DNA from: Bacteroidota bacterium
GTDB taxonomy: Bacteria > Bacteroidota > Bacteroidia > Chitinophagales > Saprospiraceae
Assembly: GCA_029567325.1 (NCBI GenBank)
Contig: JAKQLF010000161.1
Span: 1 to 41,372, forward strand
Length of the DNA: 41,372 bases
Direction: 5' to 3'
Below, in pieces: positions 23,943 through 32,522 of the stretch (position 1 is the stretch's first letter; each line of letters begins with the position of its first letter). The position numbers were made by a program, and so were the translations under genes. Under the pieces are notes generated by a model. The model was given only the letters and a program-made list of their open reading frames with translations, was not told the DNA's origin and made no database searches.

Positions 23943-24715
23943 TTTTCATCATTCTGATCTCTGTCGTATTGATGATATTGATCGGTGGTGTCATTGCTTT
24001 TCTTTACCAATATCGCAAAAGGCGGATCACACACATTGCTGAAATAACGGTACTTGATGAGCAACACAAACAAGCTTTGCTTACCGCACAAATCGACATT
24101 CAAAAAGAAACGATGATGGAAATTGGTAAGGAATTGCACGACAATGTTGGCCAAAAAGTGACCCTTGCTTCCATTTATTTGCAACAAATTCCTTACAAAC
24201 ACGAAGAGAATCCTGCATTGTCTAGCCAGATTACAGAAGTAAATGTGATGCTCAATGAATTGCTCACAGAATTAAGGCATTTATCAAAATCATTGGTAGA
24301 ACAAGAAAATCTCACGGGTGATTTTTATAAAATTCTAAAAACTGAATTTACAAAAATAGAAAACCTTACACACCTAAAAATCAATTTTAAAAATGAATAT
24401 AAAAAGATCGATCTTTGGACATTGAAGGAACGCAACGCCATTTTTCGGATTTTACAGGAATTCATTCAAAACAGTTTGAAGCATGGCAAAGCAAAATCCT
24501 TAGATATTGTGATTTCTGAGGAAGGTAAAAATGCAATCATCAAAGCCAAAGATGACGGCATCGGCTTTGATAAAGAGCAAGTGACAATGGGCATTGGCAT
24601 TACCAACCTCAAAAGGAGAGCTCTGGATATTGGTGGTACTTTTTCTATAGATTCTACTCCGGGTATCGGGACCAATATAGAAGTAATGATTCCTCCAAAA
24701 GGAATTGAAATTTAA
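23918..24715 (+). CDS. Sensor histidine kinase, HisKA_3 type
   Basis: Protein of 265 residues: one membrane helix at about 8-30, a short coiled linker, a HisKA_3 dimerisation domain with phospho-acceptor His74 in IGKELHDNVGQKV, and an HATPase_c domain with the N box FIQNSLKHGKA and G boxes KDDGIGFD and MGIGITNLKRR. It has no periplasmic sensor domain of its own, so input presumably comes from the membrane protein encoded upstream, whose gene it overlaps by 25 bases. It should phosphorylate the NarL-type regulator encoded 45 bases downstream. Confidence 0.9.
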   Translation: MDQKEELVIFIILISVVLMILIGGVIAFLYQYRKRRITHIAEITVLDEQHKQALLTAQIDIQKETMMEIGKELHDNVGQKVTLASIYLQQIPYKHEENPALSSQITEVNVMLNELLTELRHLSKSLVEQENLTGDFYKILKTEFTKIENLTHLKINFKNEYKKIDLWTLKERNAIFRILQEFIQNSLKHGKAKSLDIVISEEGKNAIIKAKDDGIGFDKEQVTMGIGITNLKRRALDIGGTFSIDSTPGIGTNIEVMIPPKGIEI

Positions 24716-24760
24716 TTCTTGAAAGTGAATTGTTTGCATCAAAAAACAAATTTTAAATAG

Positions 24761-25405
24761 ATGAAGCATTCCATAGTTGTCGTTGATGATCACTTGCTGA
24801 TAGCCAAAGCAATCAGCGCCATCATCAATCAATTTTCCAACTTTCATGTCATGTATGAAGTTGAAAACGGCAGCTTATTGGAGGAAAAATTTAAACTAAA
24901 GTCAAACATTCCAGAAATCATTCTCCTCGATATTTCCATGCCAGTTATGGACGGATTTGAAACAGCTATCTGGTTGCGTGAAAACTATCCGCAAGTTTTG
25001 GTCATGGCTTTATCTGTTCAGCATGACGAAACTTCTTTGCTCAGAATGGTTCGCAACGGTGCTAAGGGATACTTAGTCAAAAACACCCATCCGCGTCAAT
25101 TGGAGGAAGCCCTAAATGCTTTGATTGAACATAAATTGTATTTTCCTGAATGGGCCAATAAAATGTTTCTCAACGCCATCAAAGGTGAAACCTCAGTCCA
25201 TGATGAAGTCAAAATGAGCGAGCGAGAAACAGAATTTATGAAACATGTTTGTTCTGAAATGTCCTATAAGGAAATCTCAGAAATCATGTATTGTAGTCCT
25301 CGAACTGTAGAAGGATACCGAGATGCTTTGTTCGAAAAATTTGGGGTTCGCACTCGGGTTGGCCTTGCGGTTGTTGCCATTAAATTGGGAATTTGTAAAG
25401 TTTGA
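24761..25405 (+). CDS. NarL/LuxR-type response regulator
   Basis: Protein of 214 residues. The receiver domain carries Asp9/Asp10, phospho-acceptor Asp57 in ILLDISMPVMDG, Ser/Thr at LSVQ, and Lys in YLVKNTHP. The C-terminal LuxR-type helix-turn-helix (MSERETEFMKHVCSEMSYKE, then YCSPRTVEGYRDALFEKFGV) completes it. It is the DNA-binding output of the operon with the kinase just upstream. No target operator is evident in the window. Directly after its stop come degenerate GGAAATCGG repeats. Confidence 0.93.
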   Translation: MKHSIVVVDDHLLIAKAISAIINQFSNFHVMYEVENGSLLEEKFKLKSNIPEIILLDISMPVMDGFETAIWLRENYPQVLVMALSVQHDETSLLRMVRNGAKGYLVKNTHPRQLEEALNALIEHKLYFPEWANKMFLNAIKGETSVHDEVKMSERETEFMKHVCSEMSYKEISEIMYCSPRTVEGYRDALFEKFGVRTRVGLAVVAIKLGICKV

Positions 25406-25466
25406 AAACCGGAAGACGGAAATCGGAAATCGGAGGACGGAAATCGGGGACCGGAATTTTGAAAAG
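25406..25466. repeat. Degenerate short repeats of the form GGAAATCGG
   Basis: After the regulator stop the sequence repeats GGAAATCGG/GGAGGACGG-like units five or six times. A similar tract follows the Crp-type regulator at 34545-34570. Such tracts are common spacer filler in Bacteroidota; no function is evident. Confidence 0.6.
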
Positions 25467-25547
25467 CTGGTGGCTCAAAGCTCGCGGCAATTCACCAATG
25501 CTAAAAAAGACTACAAAAACCCATTTCTTATCTTTCTAATCAAAACA

Positions 25548-25579
25548 TTGTACGTTTTCACTGCGCTGAAATACCTTTG
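25548..25579 (+). promoter_or_regulatory. Bacteroidota-type promoter for the LOG-family gene
   Basis: TTG (25548-25550), 21 bases, TACCTTTG (25572-25579): a full match to TAnnTTTG. The start codon follows 35 bases later at 25615. Confidence 0.6.
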
Positions 25580-25614
25580 ACGAATATCAATCGAAAGAAT
25601 ATAAATCAACTTTT

Positions 25615-26196
25615 ATGCAAAACATTGTTGTCTTTTGTGGTTCAAGCGCTGGAAATGATCCGCTATTTGAGAACCAAGCTAAACAATTGGGGCTAACTTT
25701 AGCTTTGAATGGCATCGGTTTGGTATACGGTGGGGCTAAGGTGGGCTTGATGGGAGCGGTGGCCAATGGAGCACTTGAAGGAGGTGGCAAGGTAATCGGA
25801 GTGCTTCCCAATTTCCTTCGCTCTAAAGAAATTGCACATCAAGGACTCACCCAACTCATTACTGTAGAAAGTATGCACGAACGCAAATTAAAAATGAGTG
25901 AGTTGTGCGATGGTGTGATTGCATTGCCTGGCGGTTTTGGCACACTAGAAGAATTTTTTGAAATGCTTACCTGGGCACAATTGGGTTTACACAAAAAACC
26001 AATGGGCATTTTGAATACTTCGGGTTACTTCGATCACCTCATAATTTTTCTCGACCACATGACGAGTTCGGGTCTTCTGAGATCGGAAAATCGCGCCATG
26101 ATTTTGATTTCAGAAGATATCGACGACTTGCTTCTGCAAATGAAAAATTATCTTCCTCCAACGGTCGGTAAATGGATCGAAAAATCAAATACCTGA
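25615..26196 (+). CDS. LOG-family protein (TIGR00730), nucleoside 5'-monophosphate phosphoribohydrolase-like
   Basis: Protein of 193 residues with the Rossmann-like LOG fold. Visible are the N-terminal VFCGSSAGNDP, GLVYGGAKVGLMGAVA, the catalytic region MHERKLKMSELCDGVIALPG and the signature PGGFGTLEEFFE (residues 105-116). Characterised members cleave cytokinin-type or other purine nucleotides into base and ribose 5-phosphate; in bacteria the natural substrate is often uncertain. The length is typical for the family. It stands 62 bases before an HD-domain gene on the same strand, and the two may be cotranscribed. Confidence 0.92.
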   Translation: MQNIVVFCGSSAGNDPLFENQAKQLGLTLALNGIGLVYGGAKVGLMGAVANGALEGGGKVIGVLPNFLRSKEIAHQGLTQLITVESMHERKLKMSELCDGVIALPGGFGTLEEFFEMLTWAQLGLHKKPMGILNTSGYFDHLIIFLDHMTSSGLLRSENRAMILISEDIDDLLLQMKNYLPPTVGKWIEKSNT

Positions 26197-26257
26197 TTAA
26201 CAATATTTCTTCACTCAATCGCATTACAGACTTCGTCAGTTTTTCTATCTTCGCCCT

Positions 26258-26923
26258 ATGAACATATTAGAAACATATATTATATCTAATGCAATTACTT
26301 TTGTAAAAAACGCTCATGCAGATGCTGAGGCTGGACATGACTGGCTGCACATTGAGCGGGTTTTGCATAATGCACTAAAAATTGGTGAACGGGAAAACGT
26401 CGATATGACAATCGTGATTTTGGCTGTTCTTTTACACGACATAGCCGATGCCAAATTCCACGATGGAGACGAGACAATAGGTCCAAGAAAAACCAGAGCT
26501 TATTTAGAATCTCAAAACATAGAACCAACAATCATTGATCACGTAGTGGCAATCGTTGAAAATATGTCCTATCGTAAAAGTCTGGGCCAATTGAGTTTTC
26601 AATCAAGGGAATTGGAAGTGGTGCAAGATGCGGATCGTTTGGATGCCATAGGTGCTATTGGTATTGCACGAGCATTTAGTTACGGTGGATTCAAAGGTCG
26701 ACCATTTTATGATGAAGATCATGTCGCTTTGAGAAATATGACGCAAGAACAATATCAAAAATCTCAAGCAGCAACGATTAATCATTTCTATGAAAAGTTA
26801 CTCCTTCTAAAGGATAAAATGAATACAGAAACCGGTCGTGAGATGGCACAAAATCGACACAACTTTATGCTGATGTATTTGGAACAATTCTATGAAGAAA
26901 GCGGTATTCAGCCATTAGGATAG
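26258..26923 (+). CDS. HD-domain phosphohydrolase (YedJ-like)
   Basis: Protein of 221 residues with an HD metal site spread as expected: GHDWLHIERV (His27, His31), VLLHDIADAKFHDG (His60-Asp61) and VVQDADRLDAIGAIGIARAF (Asp near 127). The later part GGFKGRPFYDEDH, HFYEKLLLLKDKMNTETGRE is characteristic of the YedJ group of HD hydrolases, whose substrate is not established. It may act on nucleotides, consistent with the nucleotidase just upstream. The start ATG at 26258 is preceded by TATCTTCG, a near match to the -7 element, only five bases away, so it may also have a near-leaderless transcript. Confidence 0.92.
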   Translation: MNILETYIISNAITFVKNAHADAEAGHDWLHIERVLHNALKIGERENVDMTIVILAVLLHDIADAKFHDGDETIGPRKTRAYLESQNIEPTIIDHVVAIVENMSYRKSLGQLSFQSRELEVVQDADRLDAIGAIGIARAFSYGGFKGRPFYDEDHVALRNMTQEQYQKSQAATINHFYEKLLLLKDKMNTETGREMAQNRHNFMLMYLEQFYEESGIQPLG

Positions 26924-27000
26924 ACTCAAAACTATTGACTTGCACATTCCTCAAGATTTTAGAATGTCAATTTTAAAAGAATTTTCTAATTCTTGTTGTC

Positions 27001-27008
27001 TATATTTG
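27001..27008 (+). promoter_or_regulatory. Possible -7 element of the carboxylesterase gene
   Basis: TATATTTG, a full match to TAnnTTTG, 18 bases before the ATG at 27027. No TTG at the usual upstream distance, so weak. Confidence 0.35.
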
Positions 27009-27026
27009 AAATTCAAATTTTAAATC

Positions 27027-28562
27027 ATGCCACAACCACAGCACAAATTTTACACTTCTGCTTGTCTATTTTTATGTTTGATAACCAGTTTATGGAACAC
27101 CTCTCTTTATGGCCAAGTTCCTATTATACAAACAGATAAAGGTAAAGTTTCAGGATATACCGAAGATGGTTTGATGATTTTCAAAAGTATACCATTTGCA
27201 AAACCGCCGATGGGGTCATTGAGATGGAAAGCACCAGTGCCAGCAGAAGCTTGGACAGACACCTTAGAGTGTAAAGTTTTTGCAGCAAGTCCGATGCAAA
27301 ACGACCCAAAACCATTTTATTGTTGGACTGAGGAATTCATTGCTCCGCCAGAACCTTTGAGCGAAGATTGTCTATACCTCAATGTTTGGACAAAAGATAC
27401 TCAAAAGAAAAAACCTGTTGTCATGTGGATTTATGGTGGGGGCCTCAATTCCGGATCTGCCGCGTGTGATATTTATGATGGAGCAAATTATGCTAAAGAG
27501 GACGTCGTCTTTGTAAGTATCAATTATCGGGTGAATATTTTCGGTTTTTTTGCACACGAGGATTTAACCAAAGAGGGCAGTGGCAAAGGTGTTTGTAATT
27601 TTGGACTTTTGGATCAAGTTGCCGCACTTCAGTGGATAAAGCAAAACATTGCAGCTTTTGGCGGTGACCCTGGTAATGTTACCATCATCGGTCAATCAGC
27701 GGGCTCATTTTCTGTCCATGCATTGGTTGCATCGCCTTTAGCGAAAGGTTTATTCCACAAGGCCATAGGTCATAGTGGCGGACTTTTGGGAACTGGCAGA
27801 GGTACTCCACTCTCTGTTGCTGAGGCCAATGGTAAGAAATTGACAGACCAAGTGGGTATGAGTGTAAATCAAATGCGACAAATACATGGTTCTGACTTAC
27901 TCAAGTTGGTAGGAAAATACAATCCACCTTATACTCCAGTTTTGGATGGATATATGTTGCCAGAAAACTTGGAAGATCATTTCAAAGCGGGTAAACACAA
28001 TGATGTACCCATGTTGGCTGGTTGGGTAACAGGTGATGGAAGTTTGGGAAATGCCCCAAAAATTACTACAACTGAATACACTGCAAATAGTGTGAAAAAT
28101 TATGGGGAAAAGTCAGCAGCACACCTCAAACTATTTCCAGGAAAAACAGACGAAGAAGCGCTTTCTTCGATGATCAAATTGAGGATGATTGGATTTGCAG
28201 TATTACCCGCCATTCTGGTCGCTGAAGCCAATGACAGTCCTGTTTTTATTTATGAATTTGATCATGTTCCAACTGACAAACCAGGATTTCCAAATTACGG
28301 AGCTTTCCACACTGCGGAGGTGCCTTTTGCTTTGCATACCTTACACACATGGGATCGACCATGGAAACAAACGGACTTTCAAATGCAGGATATCATGAGT
28401 ACTTATTGGATCAATTTTATCAAATCCGGTGATCCCAATGGTAAAGGTCTTGCTAAGTGGAAGGCTTATGATTTGAAGAAGAAAAATGTCTTACAGCTCA
28501 ACACCAAACCAAAGGGGATAGCAAAATTACATGCTGATAAAATCGACTTTTTGAGAAAGTAA
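27027..28562 (+). CDS. Type B carboxylesterase, secreted
   Basis: Protein of 511 residues with a signal peptide (through about residue 30, SLYGQ) and an alpha/beta-hydrolase fold of the carboxylesterase type B family. Hallmarks: SEDCLYLNVW (112-121), oxyanion loop IYGGGLNSGS (135-144), nucleophile Ser224 in IIGQSAGSFS, a probable acid Asp337 in GWVTGDGS, and His428 in YGAFHTAEVPF. Family members hydrolyse carboxylic esters; para-nitrobenzyl esterase is a typical relative. It stands alone, so the substrate is unknown. A cluster of palindromic repeats begins 22 bases after its stop. Confidence 0.93.
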   Translation: MPQPQHKFYTSACLFLCLITSLWNTSLYGQVPIIQTDKGKVSGYTEDGLMIFKSIPFAKPPMGSLRWKAPVPAEAWTDTLECKVFAASPMQNDPKPFYCWTEEFIAPPEPLSEDCLYLNVWTKDTQKKKPVVMWIYGGGLNSGSAACDIYDGANYAKEDVVFVSINYRVNIFGFFAHEDLTKEGSGKGVCNFGLLDQVAALQWIKQNIAAFGGDPGNVTIIGQSAGSFSVHALVASPLAKGLFHKAIGHSGGLLGTGRGTPLSVAEANGKKLTDQVGMSVNQMRQIHGSDLLKLVGKYNPPYTPVLDGYMLPENLEDHFKAGKHNDVPMLAGWVTGDGSLGNAPKITTTEYTANSVKNYGEKSAAHLKLFPGKTDEEALSSMIKLRMIGFAVLPAILVAEANDSPVFIYEFDHVPTDKPGFPNYGAFHTAEVPFALHTLHTWDRPWKQTDFQMQDIMSTYWINFIKSGDPNGKGLAKWKAYDLKKKNVLQLNTKPKGIAKLHADKIDFLRK

Positions 28563-28583
28563 ATGATGGTGTTGAAATGCCTT

Positions 28584-29066
28584 GTGGACTGCGAACCTTA
28601 GTTCGCTGCAAGAAATTTCCAGCCAAATCAATTTTCCTATCTGCAAATTATTGCCATATCCCATCAATTCACACAGAGGAACAGACATTCATCAACCAGA
28701 ATGCCCGGTGGACTGCGAACTTCAGTTCGCTGTAAGAAATAGGCAAGTTTACAGCCAAATCAAATTGGCTTTCAACAAAGCATTCTTTAGCGTTTAATTA
28801 CCACATCCATCAGCAAGACACATTAACATTAACATTTATGGTGTTTAAAATGGATCGTTCCTATGGAACTCAACTTACTTGTTTCTTTATCACCCAGGAT
28901 TGAAATCCTGGGCTAAGATATGTATCGAGGCGCTGCCTCTGATTATACAATTACCGGTGCACTGCGAACTTTAATTCATTTAAAAACATACAGTCATTTT
29001 CAAATTGCTTCAATTTACAGATAGCAGAATGCCAGGTGGACTGCGAACTTCAGTTCGCTGTAAGAA
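28584..29066. repeat. Four dispersed copies of a palindromic element (GCGAAC...GTTCGC)
   Basis: Copies at 28584-28617, 28707-28738, 28955-28980 (degraded) and 29035-29066 share TGGACTGCGAAC, a four-base loop, and GTTCGCTG(T/C)AAGAA. The core hairpins are 28591-28606, 28715-28730 and 29043-29058 with perfect 6-bp GCGAAC/GTTCGC stems. Spacing is irregular (about 80-240 bases). Loops and arms vary: CTTA in copy 1, TTCA in copies 2 and 4. The whole 650-base gap has no gene. This looks like a REP-type family of extragenic palindromes. Confidence 0.75.
28893..28939. repeat. Paired hairpins inside the repeat cluster
   Basis: CCCAGGATT/AATCCTGGG (28893-28912, two-base loop) is followed 14 bases later by GAGGC-GCT-GCCTC (28927-28939). 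The two-hairpin layout with CTGGGCTAAGATATG between them recalls a dispersed repeat known to me from Bacteroidota and other spacers (memory, not searched). It is distinct from the GCGAAC family around it. Confidence 0.6.
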
Positions 29067-29213
29067 TTTTTAAGCAAATAAATTTGGCACCATCAATTCT
29101 TTCTAATAAAGTAATTTGCCATAAAGAATCCATGAGACAATTATATTTCAAAAAAATCTTACTTCTGGTTAAAAAAAAATTGCAGATATTTGTAAAATCA
29201 AATTTTAATTGAC

Positions 29214-30446
29214 ATGAAAGAATACGCCACTGTTCTTTTGTACGCCATACCTTTTTTCATTGTCCTTATCGCCATTGAATTCCTGATAGGTCGGGCAAAA
29301 GGAGTACAAACCTACCGAGGTTTTGATACCATTTCTAGTCTCAGCTCTGGAATGACCAACACCTTGAAAGAAGTATTGGGCTTATCCATTGTCATCATTT
29401 CTTATCGTTGGATTTATGAACATGTGGCACTTTATGAGGTGGAGGCAAAGTGGTGGATTTATGTGATATGTTTTATTGGGCTTGACTTCGCGGGATATTG
29501 GGCCCATAGATTTGAACATGTCATCAATATTTTTTGGAATAGACACATTGTACACCACAGCAGTGAAGAGTTTAACTTGGCTTGCGCACTAAGGCAACCA
29601 ATATCCAACGTGGTCGCGTTGTTTACTTTTTTATTGTTACCTACAGCACTTTTGGGTGTTCCGCCAAAAGTCATCGCAGTGATTGCCCCCTTACATTTAT
29701 TTGCTCAATTTTGGTATCACACCCGGTTGATCAACAAACTTGGATTTTTAGAACACATCATTGTTACTCCTTCACATCATCGTGTGCATCACGCAATCAA
29801 TGATGTTTATTTGGATAAAAACTATGGTCAAATTTTCATTGTTTGGGACAAATGGTTTGGTACTTTTCAGGAAGAGCTGTCAGAAGTTACTCCAGTTTAT
29901 GGCGTGAAAAGAGCTGTAAAAACTTGGAACCCTATTTTGATCAATTATCAACATCTATGGCTTTTGATAAAAGATGCTTTCAGAACTCAACGATGGAAAG
30001 ATAAATTGCAAATCTGGTTTAAACCAACGGGGTGGAGACCTGAGGATGTGTCAAAAAAGTACCCAGTAGAAAGTATTGCTGACCCATTTAGTTATGAGAA
30101 GTACCAAACTCCTTCAAGACCTATTCTAAGCATTTGGGCATGGTTGCAATTGACCATCAATTTGTTGTTGATGCTGCACATGATGTATATTATTGCAGAC
30201 ATTACGATCTACCAACTTTTCCAATACGGCTTGTTTTTGTTTGTTTCAATTTACGGTTACACCGCTTTGATGGATCATAGTAAGCAGGCAATTGTCGCTG
30301 AAATCTTCAAAATGGGCATTGTTATTTCGATCATTTATATGCAGGGTACTTGGTTTGGAATTGCAGCTTTTGTTATTATTTCATACTCTTTAATAAGTGT
30401 TTTATCGAGTTGTTATTTTCTTTTGTTTCAGAATAACCACGTATAA
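29214..30446 (+). CDS. Sterol desaturase / fatty acid hydroxylase superfamily membrane enzyme
   Basis: Protein of 410 residues with about seven to eight membrane helices. The di-iron His clusters are complete: HRFEH (98-102), HIVHH (111-115) and HHRVHH (188-193), plus a further His in the second helix pair (WYHTR). The spacing fits the fatty-acid-hydroxylase superfamily. The C-terminal extension with four more helices (ILSIWAWLQLTINLLLML onward) resembles the alkylglycerol-monooxygenase-like subgroup. It would hydroxylate or desaturate a membrane lipid using iron and oxygen. No neighbours specify the lipid. Confidence 0.9.
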   Translation: MKEYATVLLYAIPFFIVLIAIEFLIGRAKGVQTYRGFDTISSLSSGMTNTLKEVLGLSIVIISYRWIYEHVALYEVEAKWWIYVICFIGLDFAGYWAHRFEHVINIFWNRHIVHHSSEEFNLACALRQPISNVVALFTFLLLPTALLGVPPKVIAVIAPLHLFAQFWYHTRLINKLGFLEHIIVTPSHHRVHHAINDVYLDKNYGQIFIVWDKWFGTFQEELSEVTPVYGVKRAVKTWNPILINYQHLWLLIKDAFRTQRWKDKLQIWFKPTGWRPEDVSKKYPVESIADPFSYEKYQTPSRPILSIWAWLQLTINLLLMLHMMYIIADITIYQLFQYGLFLFVSIYGYTALMDHSKQAIVAEIFKMGIVISIIYMQGTWFGIAAFVIISYSLISVLSSCYFLLFQNNHV

Positions 30447-30483
30447 ATGTTTACTAGAATAATGAAATTTAAATATGTTTAAA

Positions 30484-30511
30484 TTGAAAAGAAATTATTC
30501 ACTTATTTTTG
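30484..30511 (+). promoter_or_regulatory. Possible promoter of the VapB-like remnant
   Basis: TTG (30484-30486), 17 bases, TATTTTTG (30504-30511), a match to TAnnTTTG. The ATG at 30530 follows 19 bases later. The spacing is shorter than the 21 bases seen at other promoters in this window. Confidence 0.4.
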
Positions 30512-30529
30512 TTTGAAATCTAGAAAATA

Positions 30530-30733
30530 ATGAGATCCATAACCATTGATATTATTAATGAAAAGGCAATCAGGCTCTTAGAAGATCTTGAACTTATGCA
30601 ACTTATTCGTTTGCATAAGGATGATTTAAAAAAGTCAAAAAAAGTAAATTGGTCTAAAGAATACAAAGGTATGATGACAAAAGAATCTAAAACCAAAGTA
30701 GACAATCAGTTGAGAAACTTGCGCAATGGATGA
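30530..30733 (+). CDS. VapB-type antitoxin-like protein
   Basis: Protein of 67 residues (MRSITIDIINEKAIRLLEDL, then ELMQLIRLHKDDLKKSKKVN). It has the IDIIN-KA-LL-DLE-L-LI pattern common to small antitoxins that precede PIN toxins in Bacteroidota. It overlaps the start of a decayed PIN-domain gene (shared bases 30726-30733), the usual arrangement of a VapBC operon. The antitoxin frame is intact, whereas its toxin is not. It may still be expressed but has no local partner. Confidence 0.65.
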   Translation: MRSITIDIINEKAIRLLEDLELMQLIRLHKDDLKKSKKVNWSKEYKGMMTKESKTKVDNQLRNLRNG

Positions 30734-30907
30734 GATTAAATTATTTGCCAAAAACCTGAAAAAATATAATGTATTACTACCAGACGCAATAATAGCCCCT
30801 GCTACGGCACTTACATATAATATGGTATTGTTTCGAGAAACACTTCAGATTTCAGTAAGATAACTGCTATTGAAATTATTGATCCATTTATATTGGATCC
30901 ATTATAA
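30726..30907 (+). pseudogene. VapC-type PIN-domain toxin, deleted and frameshifted
   Basis: The frame starting at 30726 reads MDEIKLFAKNLKKYNVLLPD, then AIIAPATALTYNMVLF, which is the second half of a VapC PIN domain (LLPDAIIAATAL is typical). It then shifts frame after about 30830. The +1 frame continues with RNTSDFSKITAIEIIDPFIL, the usual end, to a stop at 30905-30907. The N-terminal half with the first catalytic Asp is missing, and full-length VapC has about 125-135 residues. This is an inactive remnant: one large deletion plus one frameshift. Confidence 0.8.
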
Positions 30908-30912
30908 TATAA

Positions 30913-32193
30913 TTAACTAGTAATTCTAGTCACCATAATCTTATCTACCCTTTGCCCATCCTTATCAATCACTTCCAATTGAAAATTATCCAAAATAACT
31001 TTTGCTCCCACGTTTGGCAATTCGTTGTGAATGTGCATAAATAGGCCTGCAAGTGTATTGTATGATCCATCAATTTCCTCATCTACATTGATGGAAAAAT
31101 ATTTTATAAATTCCATAACTGGATACTGTCCGTCAACCAGCCAACTTTGAGGATCTCTTTGTACTATTTCGTATTCATCCTGATCACTTTCCGTTACATC
31201 TCCAATGAGTGCATCCACTACATCGTCCATAGTAACGATGCCGGTGGTACTTCCATATTCATCCACGATGATTCCATAATGCATTCTTTGTTCCTTAAAT
31301 AATTCCAAAACTTTATAAGCACTGGTCGTTTCATTGAGGAATATCGGAGTTTTTAAATAGTTTTTTATTTGAAAATCAACCTCTATTTGGGGAACAAATA
31401 AATCCTTCAATAAAACGATTCCAACCACTTTATCCAAGTCATTATTTTTACATACTGGATAGGCAGAGTGTTTTTCCTCATTAATTTTTGCCCTAATATT
31501 TTCCCACGATTCTTTCAAATCAAAATAAACAATTTCACTTCGATGTGTAAAAAGTGAATTCACTTTTCGGTCTCCAAATTCAAAAACACGTTCTACGATG
31601 TTTTGCTCTATGTCTGCAATTTCACCGTCTTCAGCACTTTCCTTGATGATGGATTTAATTTCTTCCTCAGAAACTTTGCTTCCTCGTACTTTTTTGATGC
31701 CCAGAATACGCAACAACAAATCATTGGATTGTGTCAAAAGCCACACAAAGGGTGAGGTTATTTTTGAAAGTAGTCGCATGGGTTTCGCCAGAAAGATGGC
31801 TATGGTTTCTGGAAAAGTCATACCCAATCTTTTGGGAAGCAATTCTCCAAGAAGAATAGAGAGATAAGTTACAAAAACAACAATGATACCAACAGCCATA
31901 TTTCCTGCATAAGGCCTCAACACCTCAAATTGGTTGAGAAAATCGGCAACATCCGATGTTAATTTTTCTCCACTATAAACACCCAGCAAAATACCTATCA
32001 AAGTAATACCTATCTGCACTGTTGATAGAAACTTAGTGGGGTTTTCTGATAATTCTAAGGCTGTTTTTGCCCCAGAAATACCTTTCTTTATGGCACTTTC
32101 CAATTTAAACTTTCGAGAAGAAACCAATGACATTTCTGCCATTGAAAAAATGCCATTGAGTAGGACCAAACCTATAATGATGAGTATTTCCAT
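30913..32193 (-). CDS. CNNM/CorC-type membrane protein (hemolysin family): DUF21, CBS pair, CorC domain
   Basis: Protein of 426 residues. Residues 1-190 contain about four membrane helices of a DUF21/CNNM domain (IIIGLVLLNGIFSMAEMSLV at the start; ISMAEMSLVSSRKFKLE-type motif visible). Residues about 205-330 hold two CBS motifs (VNSLFTHRSEIVYFDL, YGIIVDEYGSTTGIVTMDDV), and residues about 345-425 form a CorC/HlyC transporter-associated domain (VDGQYPVMEFIKYFSI, YNTLAGLFMHIHNELPNVGA). Such proteins are membrane transport modulators, often for divalent metal (magnesium/cobalt) efflux; the 'hemolysin' name is historical. It lies back-to-back with the VapC remnant (five bases). Confidence 0.92.
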   Translation of the reverse strand: MEILIIIGLVLLNGIFSMAEMSLVSSRKFKLESAIKKGISGAKTALELSENPTKFLSTVQIGITLIGILLGVYSGEKLTSDVADFLNQFEVLRPYAGNMAVGIIVVFVTYLSILLGELLPKRLGMTFPETIAIFLAKPMRLLSKITSPFVWLLTQSNDLLLRILGIKKVRGSKVSEEEIKSIIKESAEDGEIADIEQNIVERVFEFGDRKVNSLFTHRSEIVYFDLKESWENIRAKINEEKHSAYPVCKNNDLDKVVGIVLLKDLFVPQIEVDFQIKNYLKTPIFLNETTSAYKVLELFKEQRMHYGIIVDEYGSTTGIVTMDDVVDALIGDVTESDQDEYEIVQRDPQSWLVDGQYPVMEFIKYFSINVDEEIDGSYNTLAGLFMHIHNELPNVGAKVILDNFQLEVIDKDGQRVDKIMVTRITS

Positions 32194-32522
32194 ATGAAAA
32201 TTGTAACGTTGTAAGTTTGCGCGTATGATTTAATCAAAGGTAAAGATAGTCGTTTTTTGGTTTCTGTCTGAAACAGCCGAATCCTTGATTGGTTTTTTTA
32301 TCATAAAAGGTTCAATAATGGTACTTGTTTGATTGGACACTTTTGGAATATTATGATAAAAATAAAAAACCAAGTTCTTTAGCCCAATTCTAGGTTGAGC
32401 TACTTAATTTACATTTCAAAATTTAATAATTTAGACACCAGAATTTAACAATGCTATCATGTCTATAAGTCAAATAAATCCATAACTTTATCCCATTCAC
32501 CAACCTCAAAAAACAAAACACC
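32194..32522. other. Divergent spacer, no gene seen
   Basis: About 330 bases between divergent genes. On the plus strand TAACTTTA (32483-32490) is a possible -7 element for the EEP gene, and on the minus strand TACCTTTG lies about 50 bases before the CNNM start; neither has a TTG at the right distance. No RNA or repeat is seen. Confidence 0.45.

Noticed and set aside
28563-29213. Possible CRISPR-like array between the carboxylesterase and desaturase genes
   Set aside because: Repeat units are palindromic with irregular spacing (80-240 bases), only four copies, diverged, and without cas genes; this is a REP-like cluster.
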